DNA of 64,000 bases from an uncultured Lachnospiraceae bacterium. Its GTDB lineage: Bacteria > Bacillota > Clostridia > Lachnospirales > Lachnospiraceae. Positions within the stretch are counted from its first letter, which is position 1, and each line of letters begins with the position of its first letter. The stretch spans positions 1-64,000 of the forward strand of contig CANQUG010000005.1 of the NCBI GenBank assembly GCA_947626985.1, read 5' to 3'. The position numbers were made by a program, and so were the translations under genes. Below are positions 35,142 to 43,571 of this stretch, one piece after another. Under the pieces are notes generated by a model that had not been told where the DNA came from, did no database searches, and was given only the letters and a program-made list of their open reading frames with translations.

Positions 35142-37409
35142 ATGAGGCTGAAAAATATTGTGATTGCTGCAGCCGCTGTTTTTCTGGCTGCAATTGCGGT
35201 ATTTGACTGGCTGCTGTGCATTGCCCTTTCCAGAAATGAACGGCGGATGGAACAAAAGCAGAATACTGACCGGAGCCGGGAAAATATCAATCCCCGCAGA
35301 AAGAACAGAAAAAGGCTGGAACACTGGCAGGTCATTGCGCTCTTTATGGTGGCGTATGACATTGTGGCTGTGAACGGAGCCTACGGACTGTCCCTGTGGA
35401 TTCGGTTTGACTGTATGTATTCCAGAATTCCCGGAAATTATCTGTCCGCATGGATGAAATTTATTCCGGCATATACTCTGATCTGCCTTGTGATCTTTGA
35501 ATGTTTTCATCTGTATAACAGCATCTGGAGATTTGCCAGCTACAGTGAACTGCTCCGCATCACTGCTGCGTGCGGGATTACATCGCTGATACATATTACC
35601 GGAATTACGGCGATCTTCTGCCGGATGCCGGTTTCCTATTATCTCATAGGGACTGCCATTCAGTTCTTAATGATTCTGGGAGTCCGGTTTTCCTACAGGC
35701 TGATTCTGATGGAAAAATCCAGACGGGAAAAAAGCGGAGACGGGATGCGCCGCCGGGTCATGCTGATCGGGGCGGGAGCGGCCGGACAGATGATCCTGCG
35801 GGAGCTGAATCTGGCGCGGGAAACCAGCGCGAAGGTCTGCTGCATTATCGATGATAATCCCAATAAGTGGGGAAGGTCCATAGAAGGAATCCCCATTGTG
35901 GGAGGCAGGGAAGATATTCTGGTGAACGCGGAGAAATACAGGGTGGATCAGATTTTTCTGGCCATTCCCAGTTCTGACGCGGAGACCAGAAGAGACATTC
36001 TGAATATCTGCAAGGAAACAGGATGCGACATGAAAATCCTTCCGGGCATGTACCAGCTGGTAAACGGCGAGGTGTCCGTGGGCCAGATGAAGGAAGTGGC
36101 CGTGGAGGATCTTCTGGGAAGAGATCCCATTAAAGTGAATCTGGAGGAAATCTTCGATCATATCAGCGGAAGAACCATCCTGGTGACCGGAGGGGGAGGT
36201 TCTATCGGAAGCGAGCTCTGCAGGCAGATCGCGGCCCATGCCCCCAGACAGCTGATTATTTTTGATGTATATGAGAATAATGCCTATGATATCGAGCAGG
36301 AGCTGCGCTCCGGCTATCCGGATCTGTGCCTTACTGTACTGATCGGGTCTGTACGGGACAGCCGGCGGATCAACAGTGTTTTTGAAAAATATCAGCCGGA
36401 GATCGTATACCATGCGGCGGCGCATAAACATGTTCCGCTGATGGAGGACAGCCCCTGCGAGGCTATTAAAAATAATGTCATGGGTACATATAAAACTGCC
36501 TTGGCCGCTCTTCGGAACGGATGCCGGAGGTTTGTGCTGATCAGCACGGACAAGGCGGTGAATCCGACAAATATGATGGGAGCCAGCAAGAGACTGTGCG
36601 AGATGGTGATCCAGTCCATGGACAGGATCAGCGCAGAGCACAGGGAGGATATTCTGCCGAATCTGAACGGGCATTTTTATGAGGATGATGAGAATGGGAA
36701 GAGCCATTTGGAGTCGGCGGGACGATTAGGGAATGTAGGGACAGATTCAAATGAGGCGGCTCAGTCACGGGATGGGAAAGCGGAATTCGGGAAGGCGGGG
36801 AAATCACGGAGCACGAGAACAGAGTTTGTGGCTGTTCGATTCGGAAATGTTCTGGGAAGCAATGGATCCGTGATTCCGCTGTTTAAAAAACAGATTGCCC
36901 GGGGAGGTCCGGTGACAGTGACCCATCCGGACATTATCCGGTATTTTATGACTATTCCGGAAGCGGTGAGTCTGGTACTGCAGGCCGGGACCTATGCCAG
37001 AGGAGGAGAAATCTTTGTGCTGGATATGGGAGCGCCTGTGAAAATCGATACGCTGGCGAGAAATCTGATTAAATTGTCAGGGTACAAGCCGGATGTGGAT
37101 ATTCCAATTGTGTATACCGGACTGCGCCCGGGAGAGAAGCTGTATGAAGAGAAGCTGATGGCGGAAGAGGGACTGAAGAAAACCAGGAATGATCTCATAC
37201 ATGTTGGAAAACCGATTCCTTTTGATGTGGAAGAATTTCTGGGACAGCTGGAGGAACTGGCGGAGGCAAGTTACGGGAATTCGGAAAAGATTGTGGAACT
37301 GGTGAAAAAGATTGTGCCTACTTATCGGCCGGAGGCGATGGAGATGGTGAAGTGGGATGAAGTGTATGGAGAGCTGATGCGGCAGGTGGCCGTGGCGGCG
37401 GAGAACTGA
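35142..37409 (+). CDS. CapD/PglF-like nucleotide-sugar 4,6-dehydratase
   Basis: A 755-residue membrane-anchored dehydratase of the CapD/WbpM/PglF group, converting UDP-GlcNAc to the 4-keto-6-deoxy sugar. About five N-terminal transmembrane helices lead to a CoA-binding-like Rossmann domain (VMLIGAGAAGQM) and then the short-chain dehydratase domain with TGGGGSIGSE near residue 349 and STDKAVNPTNMMGASK, where Met replaces the usual SDR Tyr as in PglF. A 50-residue Gly/Ser/Lys-rich insertion (about residues 507-560) precedes VAVRFGNVLGSNG. AAGGTAGGG upstream supports the ATG. It is the first gene of the polysaccharide locus. Confidence 0.88.
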   Translation: MRLKNIVIAAAAVFLAAIAVFDWLLCIALSRNERRMEQKQNTDRSRENINPRRKNRKRLEHWQVIALFMVAYDIVAVNGAYGLSLWIRFDCMYSRIPGNYLSAWMKFIPAYTLICLVIFECFHLYNSIWRFASYSELLRITAACGITSLIHITGITAIFCRMPVSYYLIGTAIQFLMILGVRFSYRLILMEKSRREKSGDGMRRRVMLIGAGAAGQMILRELNLARETSAKVCCIIDDNPNKWGRSIEGIPIVGGREDILVNAEKYRVDQIFLAIPSSDAETRRDILNICKETGCDMKILPGMYQLVNGEVSVGQMKEVAVEDLLGRDPIKVNLEEIFDHISGRTILVTGGGGSIGSELCRQIAAHAPRQLIIFDVYENNAYDIEQELRSGYPDLCLTVLIGSVRDSRRINSVFEKYQPEIVYHAAAHKHVPLMEDSPCEAIKNNVMGTYKTALAALRNGCRRFVLISTDKAVNPTNMMGASKRLCEMVIQSMDRISAEHREDILPNLNGHFYEDDENGKSHLESAGRLGNVGTDSNEAAQSRDGKAEFGKAGKSRSTRTEFVAVRFGNVLGSNGSVIPLFKKQIARGGPVTVTHPDIIRYFMTIPEAVSLVLQAGTYARGGEIFVLDMGAPVKIDTLARNLIKLSGYKPDVDIPIVYTGLRPGEKLYEEKLMAEEGLKKTRNDLIHVGKPIPFDVEEFLGQLEELAEASYGNSEKIVELVKKIVPTYRPEAMEMVKWDEVYGELMRQVAVAAEN

Positions 37410-37464
37410 CAGGCAGATGAATATTCGAAAAATGTCAGAAACAATCATTGGGAAGTGAGTAAAA

Positions 37465-37662
37465 ATGCAGAAGAAAGCAGAAGATGAAAATACCTCGGTT
37501 TCTATTTTGGAAGATCCCCGGTTCAGCGGAATCAGGCCGTTTACGAAAAAGGTCTGGTTATCATCTCCCACGATGCATGGCGAGGAACTGGATTTTGTGA
37601 AGGAAGCTATTGAGACAAACTGGGCACGACGCGATTATAGCAATGCCATAGTGACGATATGA
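37465..37662 (+). pseudogene. Truncated aminotransferase 5' copy 1 (65 codons)
   Basis: Open frame matching the N terminus of the full-length aminotransferase (PRFSGIRPFTKKVWLSSPTMHGEELDFV...TNW) and then switching to a tail ARRDYSNAIVTI and a stop. It is the most divergent of the three truncated copies, with 12 additional N-terminal codons, but it shares the exact break point after Trp and the tail with copies 2 and 3. It could be translated: an AAGTGAGT-type sequence precedes the ATG. Confidence 0.75.
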
Positions 37663-37693
37663 TAAAAGAAAATGCTTTATGAGGAGCAGGAAA

Positions 37694-37858
37694 ATGGATA
37701 GAAATGAAATCATAGCTGATCCCAGGTTTGCTGGGATCAGTTCATTTAAAAAGAAAGTGTGGTTATCATTGCCTACGATGCATGGAGAAGAACTTGCTTT
37801 CGTCGAAGAGGCTGTGAGAACCAATTGGGCGCGACGCGATTATAGCAACGTCATATGA
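37694..37858 (+). pseudogene. Truncated aminotransferase 5' copy 2 (54 codons)
   Basis: Second short frame, MDRNEIIADPRFAGISSF..., ending TNWARRDYSNVI. GAGGAGCAGGAAA precedes its ATG. The unit repeats with a period of 176 bp to copy 3 and again to the intact gene. Because 176 is not a multiple of three, each copy is in a different frame. Its stop lies 11 bp before the next start codon. Confidence 0.75.
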
Positions 37859-37869
37859 GGGAGAGGAAA

Positions 37870-38034
37870 ATGGATAGAAATGCAATAATAGCTGATCCAC
37901 GGTTTGCCGGAATCAGCCCATTTGAAAAGAAAGTATGGTTATCGTCGCCCACGATGCACGGGGAAGAGCTTGCTTTTGTCGAAGAGGCCGTCAGAACGAA
38001 TTGGGCGCGACGCGATTATAACAACGCCATATGA
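37870..38034 (+). pseudogene. Truncated aminotransferase 5' copy 3 (54 codons)
   Basis: Third short frame, nearly identical to the intact gene's first 45 codons, ending TNWARRDYNNAI. GGGAGAGGAAA precedes the ATG, and its stop (TGA 38032-38034) is 11 bp before the start of the intact gene, so reinitiation from copy to copy is possible. Confidence 0.75.
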
Positions 38035-38045
38035 GGGAGAGGAAA

Positions 38046-39416
38046 ATGGATAGAAATGCAATAATAGCTGATCCTAGGTTTGCTGGGATCAGTCCATTCG
38101 AAAAGAAAGTGTGGTTATCGTCGCCCACGATGTACGGGGAAGAGCTTGCTTTTGTCGAAGAGGCCATAAGGACTAACTGGGTGAGCACAGTCGGAGAGAA
38201 TATCGACGAGTTGGAAAAAATGATCGCAGAATATCTCGGGATGAAATATGCCGTTGCCTTGTCCTGCGGAACGGCAGCATTACATATGTGTGTGAAGCTG
38301 GCAGCGGAGCGGATCAATCCGGGAGCAAAGCTGGGAAACAGCCTGGCGAGACAAAAGGTATTCTGCTCGGATATGACGTTTGACGCTTCGGTGAACCCAG
38401 TTGTCTATGAGGGCGGCGAGCCAGTCTTCATCGACACGGAATACGATACCTGGAACATGGATCCGGCAGCCCTTGAAAAGGCATTTGAGATGTATCCGGA
38501 TGTGAAGCTGGTGGTGCTGGCGCACCTGTATGGCGTTCCGGCGAAGATGGATGAGATCATCCAGATCTGTCGGGAGCATGGTGCGCTGATCGTGGAGGAC
38601 GCGGCGGAGGCGATGGGAGCCGGATATCGGACAGGAGCTGGGAAAGTCCATGCAGTGTGTCAGTCCAAAGCCGGGTTAATAGAGAATTTAGAGGAATACA
38701 GAAAATGCGGTAGCTTTGGTGATTTCGTCGCAGTTAGTTTCAATGGCAACAAGATCGTGACTGGAAGTTCGGGTGGGATGTTTATCACGAATGAGAGAGC
38801 TGACGCGGACAAGGCCCGTAAGTGGAGTACCCAGAGCCGGGAAGCGGCACCGTGGTACCAGCACGAGGAACTTGGTTACAACTACCGTATGAGCAATATT
38901 ATCGCCGGAATCGCAAGGGGTAACATGCTTCACATAGATGAACATATCGGGCAGAAAAGAGTGATCTATGAGCGGTACAGGGAAGGTTTGAAGGATTTGC
39001 CTGTGACGATGAACCCATATATAGAGGGGAATATGGAGCCAAACTACTGGCTGAGTTGCCTTCTGATCAATGAGGAGGCCATGTGCCGGCAGGTCAGGGG
39101 TGAGAAGAACTACCTATATATAAGCGGACCAGGAAAGAGCTGTCCGATGGAGATCCTGGATGCGTTGACTGCGTTCAATGCGGAAGGCAGACCGATCTGG
39201 AAACCGATGCATATGCAGCCGTTGTATCGAATGAATCCGTTTATCACAGTGGAAGGAAATGGGAGAGCAGGCTCCAACGCTTACATATCTAGTGGAGAGC
39301 GAATGGATATCGGAGCAGATATTTTTCAGAGAGGACTATGCCTTCCGAGTGATAACAAGATAACTGCCGAAGAACAGGATATGGTGGTTGAGATTATACA
39401 CAGTTGTTTTAATTAA
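38046..39416 (+). CDS. DegT/DnrJ/EryC1-family sugar aminotransferase
   Basis: A 456-residue PLP-dependent aminotransferase that would aminate a 4-keto sugar nucleotide, the natural next step after the CapD/PglF-like dehydratase (as PglE does). Visible are CGTAALHM (cofactor phosphate region), DMTFDASVNPVVYEGG, EDAAEAMGA, and the PLP lysine in FNGNKIVTGSSGG at about residue 236. The start at 38046 follows GGGAGAGGAAA. The first 135 bp are repeated upstream three times (37465, 37694, 37870). The product is probably a UDP-4-amino-4,6-dideoxyhexose; no PglD-like acetyltransferase is nearby. Confidence 0.88.
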   Translation: MDRNAIIADPRFAGISPFEKKVWLSSPTMYGEELAFVEEAIRTNWVSTVGENIDELEKMIAEYLGMKYAVALSCGTAALHMCVKLAAERINPGAKLGNSLARQKVFCSDMTFDASVNPVVYEGGEPVFIDTEYDTWNMDPAALEKAFEMYPDVKLVVLAHLYGVPAKMDEIIQICREHGALIVEDAAEAMGAGYRTGAGKVHAVCQSKAGLIENLEEYRKCGSFGDFVAVSFNGNKIVTGSSGGMFITNERADADKARKWSTQSREAAPWYQHEELGYNYRMSNIIAGIARGNMLHIDEHIGQKRVIYERYREGLKDLPVTMNPYIEGNMEPNYWLSCLLINEEAMCRQVRGEKNYLYISGPGKSCPMEILDALTAFNAEGRPIWKPMHMQPLYRMNPFITVEGNGRAGSNAYISSGERMDIGADIFQRGLCLPSDNKITAEEQDMVVEIIHSCFN

Positions 39417-39468
39417 ATGTGAATAACAAGCAAGTTGAAAGACAGCAAAAATGAGGGAGTGTATATAA

Positions 39469-40206
39469 TTGTTTTATGGTAAGAAAGTAATCATAACTGG
39501 TGGCGGTTCTGGAATGGGACAGGAAACAGCACTGGAGTTTGCGAGACAAGGGGCAGAAGTATTCATTATAGGACGTAGCGATTATAAGTTGATACAAACT
39601 TCAAAAATTGCTCATAGTGAAGGATTAAGGATTAGCTATCAGGTGTGTGATGTTGCCAATAAAGAGCAAGTAGCAGATTTTTTTGATCGGTTTGAAAATA
39701 ATCCGCCTCAAATTGTAGTTAATGCCGCGGGTGTAATAAATGTACAGAAAAAAGATGGAGCCCAGGATGATGAGACTACAATGCGGGTCAATTATTTTGG
39801 TACTTTTAATGTTTGCGAGAAAGCGATACCGATGATGATCAGAGCGAAAGTCGAAGGAATTATTATTAATATTGCTTCGATAGCAGGCATAAATGGCAGC
39901 GGCAAATTTCTTACTTATTCCGCATCGAAAGGAGCGGTTATCAGTTATACAAAAGGATTGGCAAGAATGTATGGCAAAAATGGAATTAGAGTAAATGCCA
40001 TTTCTCCGGGAGTTATTGTCACTCCAATGTCATATGTTGAAAATCCCAATTTTAATGACGGAATGGAACGGAGAATTCAGCAGCATCCTTTAAAACGTCT
40101 TGGAACTGCAAGAGATGTAGCTTTAGCAGTTATGTTTTTGGCCTCAGATAATTCAAGCTTTATTACGGGGCATAATCTTGTTGTTGATGGCGGACTAACT
40201 ATTTGA
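39469..40206 (+). CDS. Short-chain dehydrogenase/reductase
   Basis: A 245-residue classical SDR of the FabG-like type, using NAD(P)H. The cofactor motif TGGGSGMG is at residues 10-17, the NAG-like NAAG motif near 85, and the catalytic Tyr-x3-Lys in YSASKG near residue 150. The start is a TTG at 39469 with GAGGGAG 9 bases upstream. Marked AT-richness begins here, unlike the GC-rich genes before it. The substrate is unknown; position suggests a modification of the sugar or of its substituent. Confidence 0.85.
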   Translation: MFYGKKVIITGGGSGMGQETALEFARQGAEVFIIGRSDYKLIQTSKIAHSEGLRISYQVCDVANKEQVADFFDRFENNPPQIVVNAAGVINVQKKDGAQDDETTMRVNYFGTFNVCEKAIPMMIRAKVEGIIINIASIAGINGSGKFLTYSASKGAVISYTKGLARMYGKNGIRVNAISPGVIVTPMSYVENPNFNDGMERRIQQHPLKRLGTARDVALAVMFLASDNSSFITGHNLVVDGGLTI

Positions 40207-40217
40207 GGAGACACAGT

Positions 40218-41483
40218 ATGAAAAAATTACTTATTTTAGGAAGTGATATGGGGACGACATATATTATCCAATATGCCAAGAACGAAAATATATATACTAT
40301 AGTTTCTGATGACAGAACGTTTGAACGTTCTTATGCGAAACAAATCGCGGATGAGTATTGGATGATAAGCACAACAGAAATACAACTGTTAGCAGAAAAA
40401 TGCAGGAAAGAAGAAATCAGCGGAATTATTTGCGGTGCTAGCGATTTTAATACGGATAGATTATTAGAATTGAGTGAAGCAACGTGTCTGCCATGTTATA
40501 CAAATTTCGAAACTTGGAAATATTCGAGAAATAAAGGACTTTTTAAACATATATGTGAAAAAGTTGGAGCTCCTGTAGCGCAAGGGTATTATTGTCAAGA
40601 TTATAGAAACCCTGCTGAGATTGATAAATTGGATATAGTGTATCCAGTGGTTGTAAAGCCGGTTGACCTATCGGGAAGTCGCGGTGTCAGCTATTGTTAC
40701 AATCGTGAAGAACTTAATGTTGCGATAGATAAAGCATATAGATTATCCGTAAATCCAGAATTAATTATAGAAAGAAAACTTAATGGGAAGGAATTTGTCG
40801 CGTATTATGCAGTTGCTGAAGGTGAATTATCTTTATTTGCGTTCCATACAGTCAATAATCATCACGGTGTAAGCGGCCCTTGTGACGTGATAGATTCAAC
40901 GGCCACGAACTATCTTGATTTATTTGTACAAGATTGTGACAGTAAACTGCGATCTGCTTTGAAGCAATGCGGAGTTAGAGACAATATTGTTTGGGTGCAG
41001 CTTCTTCTTGATGAAGATACACATTTTTACGTTATAGAAATCGGTCAGCGATTTGGCGGTGATATGACAGTGGTACCCTTTTCAAAGGTGAATAATTTTA
41101 ACGCGGTCAAATGGAGTGTAGAGTGTGCAATGGGTAAGAAACATACCATCAGCGAACTGCCTGTTTCTCAAAATAGGTTTCATGGTCCATGTGCCTGTGC
41201 ATATCGTATAAGAGTCAACAAAATCGGAAGAATATCAGGCTTTACGGAAACTGAGCATATGAGCAATAATGGAATCCAAATTATGTATTCTGGAGTAAAA
41301 GGAGATCATGTGTTTCCCTATAGAGTCGTTGCAACTGCTTTGATAAATGCGGATTCATTTAAAGACTTGTGCAGAAAAATAAAAATCGTCAATGATGAAT
41401 TCAAGGTCTTGTCAGGTGATGAAAATCTTATGATGAAATATGAGTCATTTGAAGTATTTGAAAAAGAGTCTTTTCATAATTAA
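40218..41483 (+). CDS. ATP-grasp ligase
   Basis: A 421-residue ATP-grasp protein, resembling carbamoyl-phosphate-synthetase-like or amino-acid ligases. An N-terminal Rossmann-like start (LLILGSDMGTTYII) is followed by the ATP-grasp core with VVKPVDLSGSRGV near residue 150, the acidic metal ligand segment, and EIGQRFGGDM near 275. Such enzymes form amide or peptide bonds through acyl phosphates. In a polysaccharide locus it may join an amino acid to an amino sugar, but this is inference. GAGGAG is 7 bases before the ATG; the gene follows the SDR by 11 bp. Confidence 0.8.
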   Translation: MKKLLILGSDMGTTYIIQYAKNENIYTIVSDDRTFERSYAKQIADEYWMISTTEIQLLAEKCRKEEISGIICGASDFNTDRLLELSEATCLPCYTNFETWKYSRNKGLFKHICEKVGAPVAQGYYCQDYRNPAEIDKLDIVYPVVVKPVDLSGSRGVSYCYNREELNVAIDKAYRLSVNPELIIERKLNGKEFVAYYAVAEGELSLFAFHTVNNHHGVSGPCDVIDSTATNYLDLFVQDCDSKLRSALKQCGVRDNIVWVQLLLDEDTHFYVIEIGQRFGGDMTVVPFSKVNNFNAVKWSVECAMGKKHTISELPVSQNRFHGPCACAYRIRVNKIGRISGFTETEHMSNNGIQIMYSGVKGDHVFPYRVVATALINADSFKDLCRKIKIVNDEFKVLSGDENLMMKYESFEVFEKESFHN

Positions 41484-41511
41484 TTTATATGTTTAAAGGA
41501 GAAAATCTAAC

Positions 41512-42903
41512 ATGAAGAAGTATTTGAAACAAACATTGGCAAGTAGCTTTATAGTTTTAATCATTACGATAGTCATACTTATTTCTGGTGTTGCAGTTTT
41601 GGGGCAGAATCCCCACATCCCACTTATATTTTCCAGTTTTGTGGTAATGATTTATGGATTGTTATGTGGCATTGAGTGGAAGAAATTGATTCGACACATT
41701 GTATCCAGTATATCGGAATCTATTGAGGTAATGATCATCATTTGTCTTATTGGTGTTTTGGTAGCAACATTGATGGCGTCTGGGGCCGTACCTGCTGTAA
41801 TTTTTTATGGTTTGAAACTACTTTCACCGGGAGTTTTTCTACCATTTGTTCTTGTTATTTGTAGTGTTATGTCTATATGTACAGGTTCATCATGGACAAC
41901 AATCGGAACTATAGGCATTGCATTTATCGGAATTAGTCATGGTTTGGGGATTCCTCTTCCTATTACAGCAGGAGCAATTCTTTGTGGAGCATATTTTGGG
42001 GATAAACAGTCTCCAGTTAGTGACTCTACTAATTTCGCAGCAGGAGTTGCCAAGACAGGACTTTATGAGCATACGAAGTCGATGTTATATTCTACTGTTC
42101 CAGCCCAGATAATTGCTCTTATCATTTTTGTTGTTATTGGCCTTTTTTATAGGTCGAAAGCAATTGATTATAGCCAGATTACTGTCATGCAAAATGGAAT
42201 TTATAATAATATAAAAATCAATGTTCTTCTTATATTTCCCATAGTATTTATGATGATATTAATTGTCAGAAAAATACCTGCAATTCTGACAATTATTCTC
42301 ACTATTATAGTTGCGGGAATTATTATGATAGGAGTTCAGTCGATTTCTGTAAAAGACGCATTTACAATAATGTATTCAGGAAATGTAGGAACAACAGGTA
42401 TTGAGGTGGTCGATAAATTGTTAACAAGAGGTGGTTTGACTTCAATGCTTTCAACAATCGCGTTAATGCTGATTTCTCTGATGCTTGCGGGATTGTTACA
42501 GGCGACTTCTATCATTAAGGTAGTATTGGATAGCATGAGAAAACATATAAACAGTGATTTTAGTTTGATCTTCATTACTTTGATATCTACAATTATACTT
42601 AGTTTTCTTGCCTCTGATCCCTATTTGGCGATGCTCATTCCTGCAAATTTGTTTGGATTAGAATTTGATAATCGGGGAATTAGTAGATCTGTATTATCAA
42701 GAACGTTAGAGGATGGTGGAACAATTATTTGTCCGATGGTGCCATGGGGGACAAATGGTCTGTATTGTTCGGCAACCTTAGGGATTCCGGTATTAACTTA
42801 CTTACCCTATTATTTCCTAGGATTTTTGGATCCAATTGTAGCTGTAATAAATGCCAAATTTGGATGGGGTGTGATAAAAAATCGGGTACTAAAAAACAGC
42901 TAA
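41512..42903 (+). CDS. NhaC-family Na+/H+ antiporter
   Basis: A 463-residue membrane protein with about 12 hydrophobic helices of the NhaC family (Na+/H+ or malate/lactate antiporters such as MleN). Features are CTGSSWTTIGTIG near residue 125 and the family hallmark GAYFGDKQSPVSDSTN near residue 160. Transporters of this type are unusual inside capsule loci. It may import or export the small molecule handled by the neighbouring ATP-grasp and PLP enzymes. AAAGGAG precedes the ATG; 28 bp separate it from the ligase gene. Confidence 0.85.
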   Translation: MKKYLKQTLASSFIVLIITIVILISGVAVLGQNPHIPLIFSSFVVMIYGLLCGIEWKKLIRHIVSSISESIEVMIIICLIGVLVATLMASGAVPAVIFYGLKLLSPGVFLPFVLVICSVMSICTGSSWTTIGTIGIAFIGISHGLGIPLPITAGAILCGAYFGDKQSPVSDSTNFAAGVAKTGLYEHTKSMLYSTVPAQIIALIIFVVIGLFYRSKAIDYSQITVMQNGIYNNIKINVLLIFPIVFMMILIVRKIPAILTIILTIIVAGIIMIGVQSISVKDAFTIMYSGNVGTTGIEVVDKLLTRGGLTSMLSTIALMLISLMLAGLLQATSIIKVVLDSMRKHINSDFSLIFITLISTIILSFLASDPYLAMLIPANLFGLEFDNRGISRSVLSRTLEDGGTIICPMVPWGTNGLYCSATLGIPVLTYLPYYFLGFLDPIVAVINAKFGWGVIKNRVLKNS

Positions 42904-42982
42904 TGAAGAAAAAGCATAATATAAAAACGTAGATATTATTTGATTTGAATATGCAAGAATTATGTTTGAGTGGTGATCATCA

Positions 42983-43570
42983 ATGAGAGCAATAAATTTA
43001 ATAATAAAACGTATTTTTGATTTATTAGTAAGTCTAATATTATTGTTTATCTTAAGTCCATTTTTCCTTGTAATAGCGGTTGCTATCAAATGTACTTCGA
43101 ATGGTCCTGCCTTTTTCTTGCAAGAACGTATTGGATATCAGGGAAAGATATTCAAGATTATTAAGTTCAGAACTATGGTCGTGAATGCGGAACATATAGG
43201 GGATGGAGTTTGTATATATGATAAGTCAGATCCGAGAGTCACAAAAATTGGGCGTTTTCTCCGATCCACAAGTTTAGATGAATTACCTCAATTGATTAAT
43301 GTGGTAAAAGGAGACATGTCTATTGTAGGTCCTCGTCCACCAGTTACATATAATCCATATGATGGTTATGAAAATTATCCGGAGTGGGCTAAAAAGCGAT
43401 TTATTATGCGCCCTGGCATAACTGGACTTGTACAGGTTAAATTGAGGGATTCGAATTGGAATGAAAAGATGAAAATCGATATGGAGTATATAAATAAATT
43501 CAGTATATTTCTTGATGTGGAGATACTATTTAAGACTGTCTTGACGGTGCTACAAGGGAAAGGAACTTAA
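42983..43570 (+). CDS. Initiating sugar-phosphate transferase (PglC-like)
   Basis: A 195-residue monotopic phosphoglycosyltransferase that moves a sugar phosphate onto undecaprenyl phosphate to start repeat-unit assembly. One N-terminal re-entrant/membrane helix (residues about 10-32) precedes the catalytic part with FLQERIGYQG, FKIIKFRTM, LRSTSLDELPQLINV (the Asp-Glu pair) and MSIVGPRPP. Small size matches PglC rather than the long WbaP type. Together with the dehydratase and aminotransferase, this suggests a bacillosamine-like first sugar. It abuts the next gene, with one base between stop and ATG. Confidence 0.92.
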   Translation: MRAINLIIKRIFDLLVSLILLFILSPFFLVIAVAIKCTSNGPAFFLQERIGYQGKIFKIIKFRTMVVNAEHIGDGVCIYDKSDPRVTKIGRFLRSTSLDELPQLINVVKGDMSIVGPRPPVTYNPYDGYENYPEWAKKRFIMRPGITGLVQVKLRDSNWNEKMKIDMEYINKFSIFLDVEILFKTVLTVLQGKGT

Positions 43571-43571
43571 C

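Larger units (their letters stand above)
37694..38045 (+). repeat. 176-bp tandem repeat (two exact periods plus intact gene)
   Basis: Start codons at 37694, 37870 and 38046 are each 176 bp apart; the earlier copy at 37465 is spaced 229 bp. Each truncated unit carries the same roughly 27-bp tail beginning CGACGCGATTATA. Read on the minus strand, the tail contains TATAAT preceded by TG-n, an extended -10 element. Confidence 0.8.

Noticed and set aside
37465..38045. CRISPR or phase-variable simple repeat
   Set aside because: Units are 176-229 bp and coding, matching the aminotransferase start; not a repeat-spacer structure.
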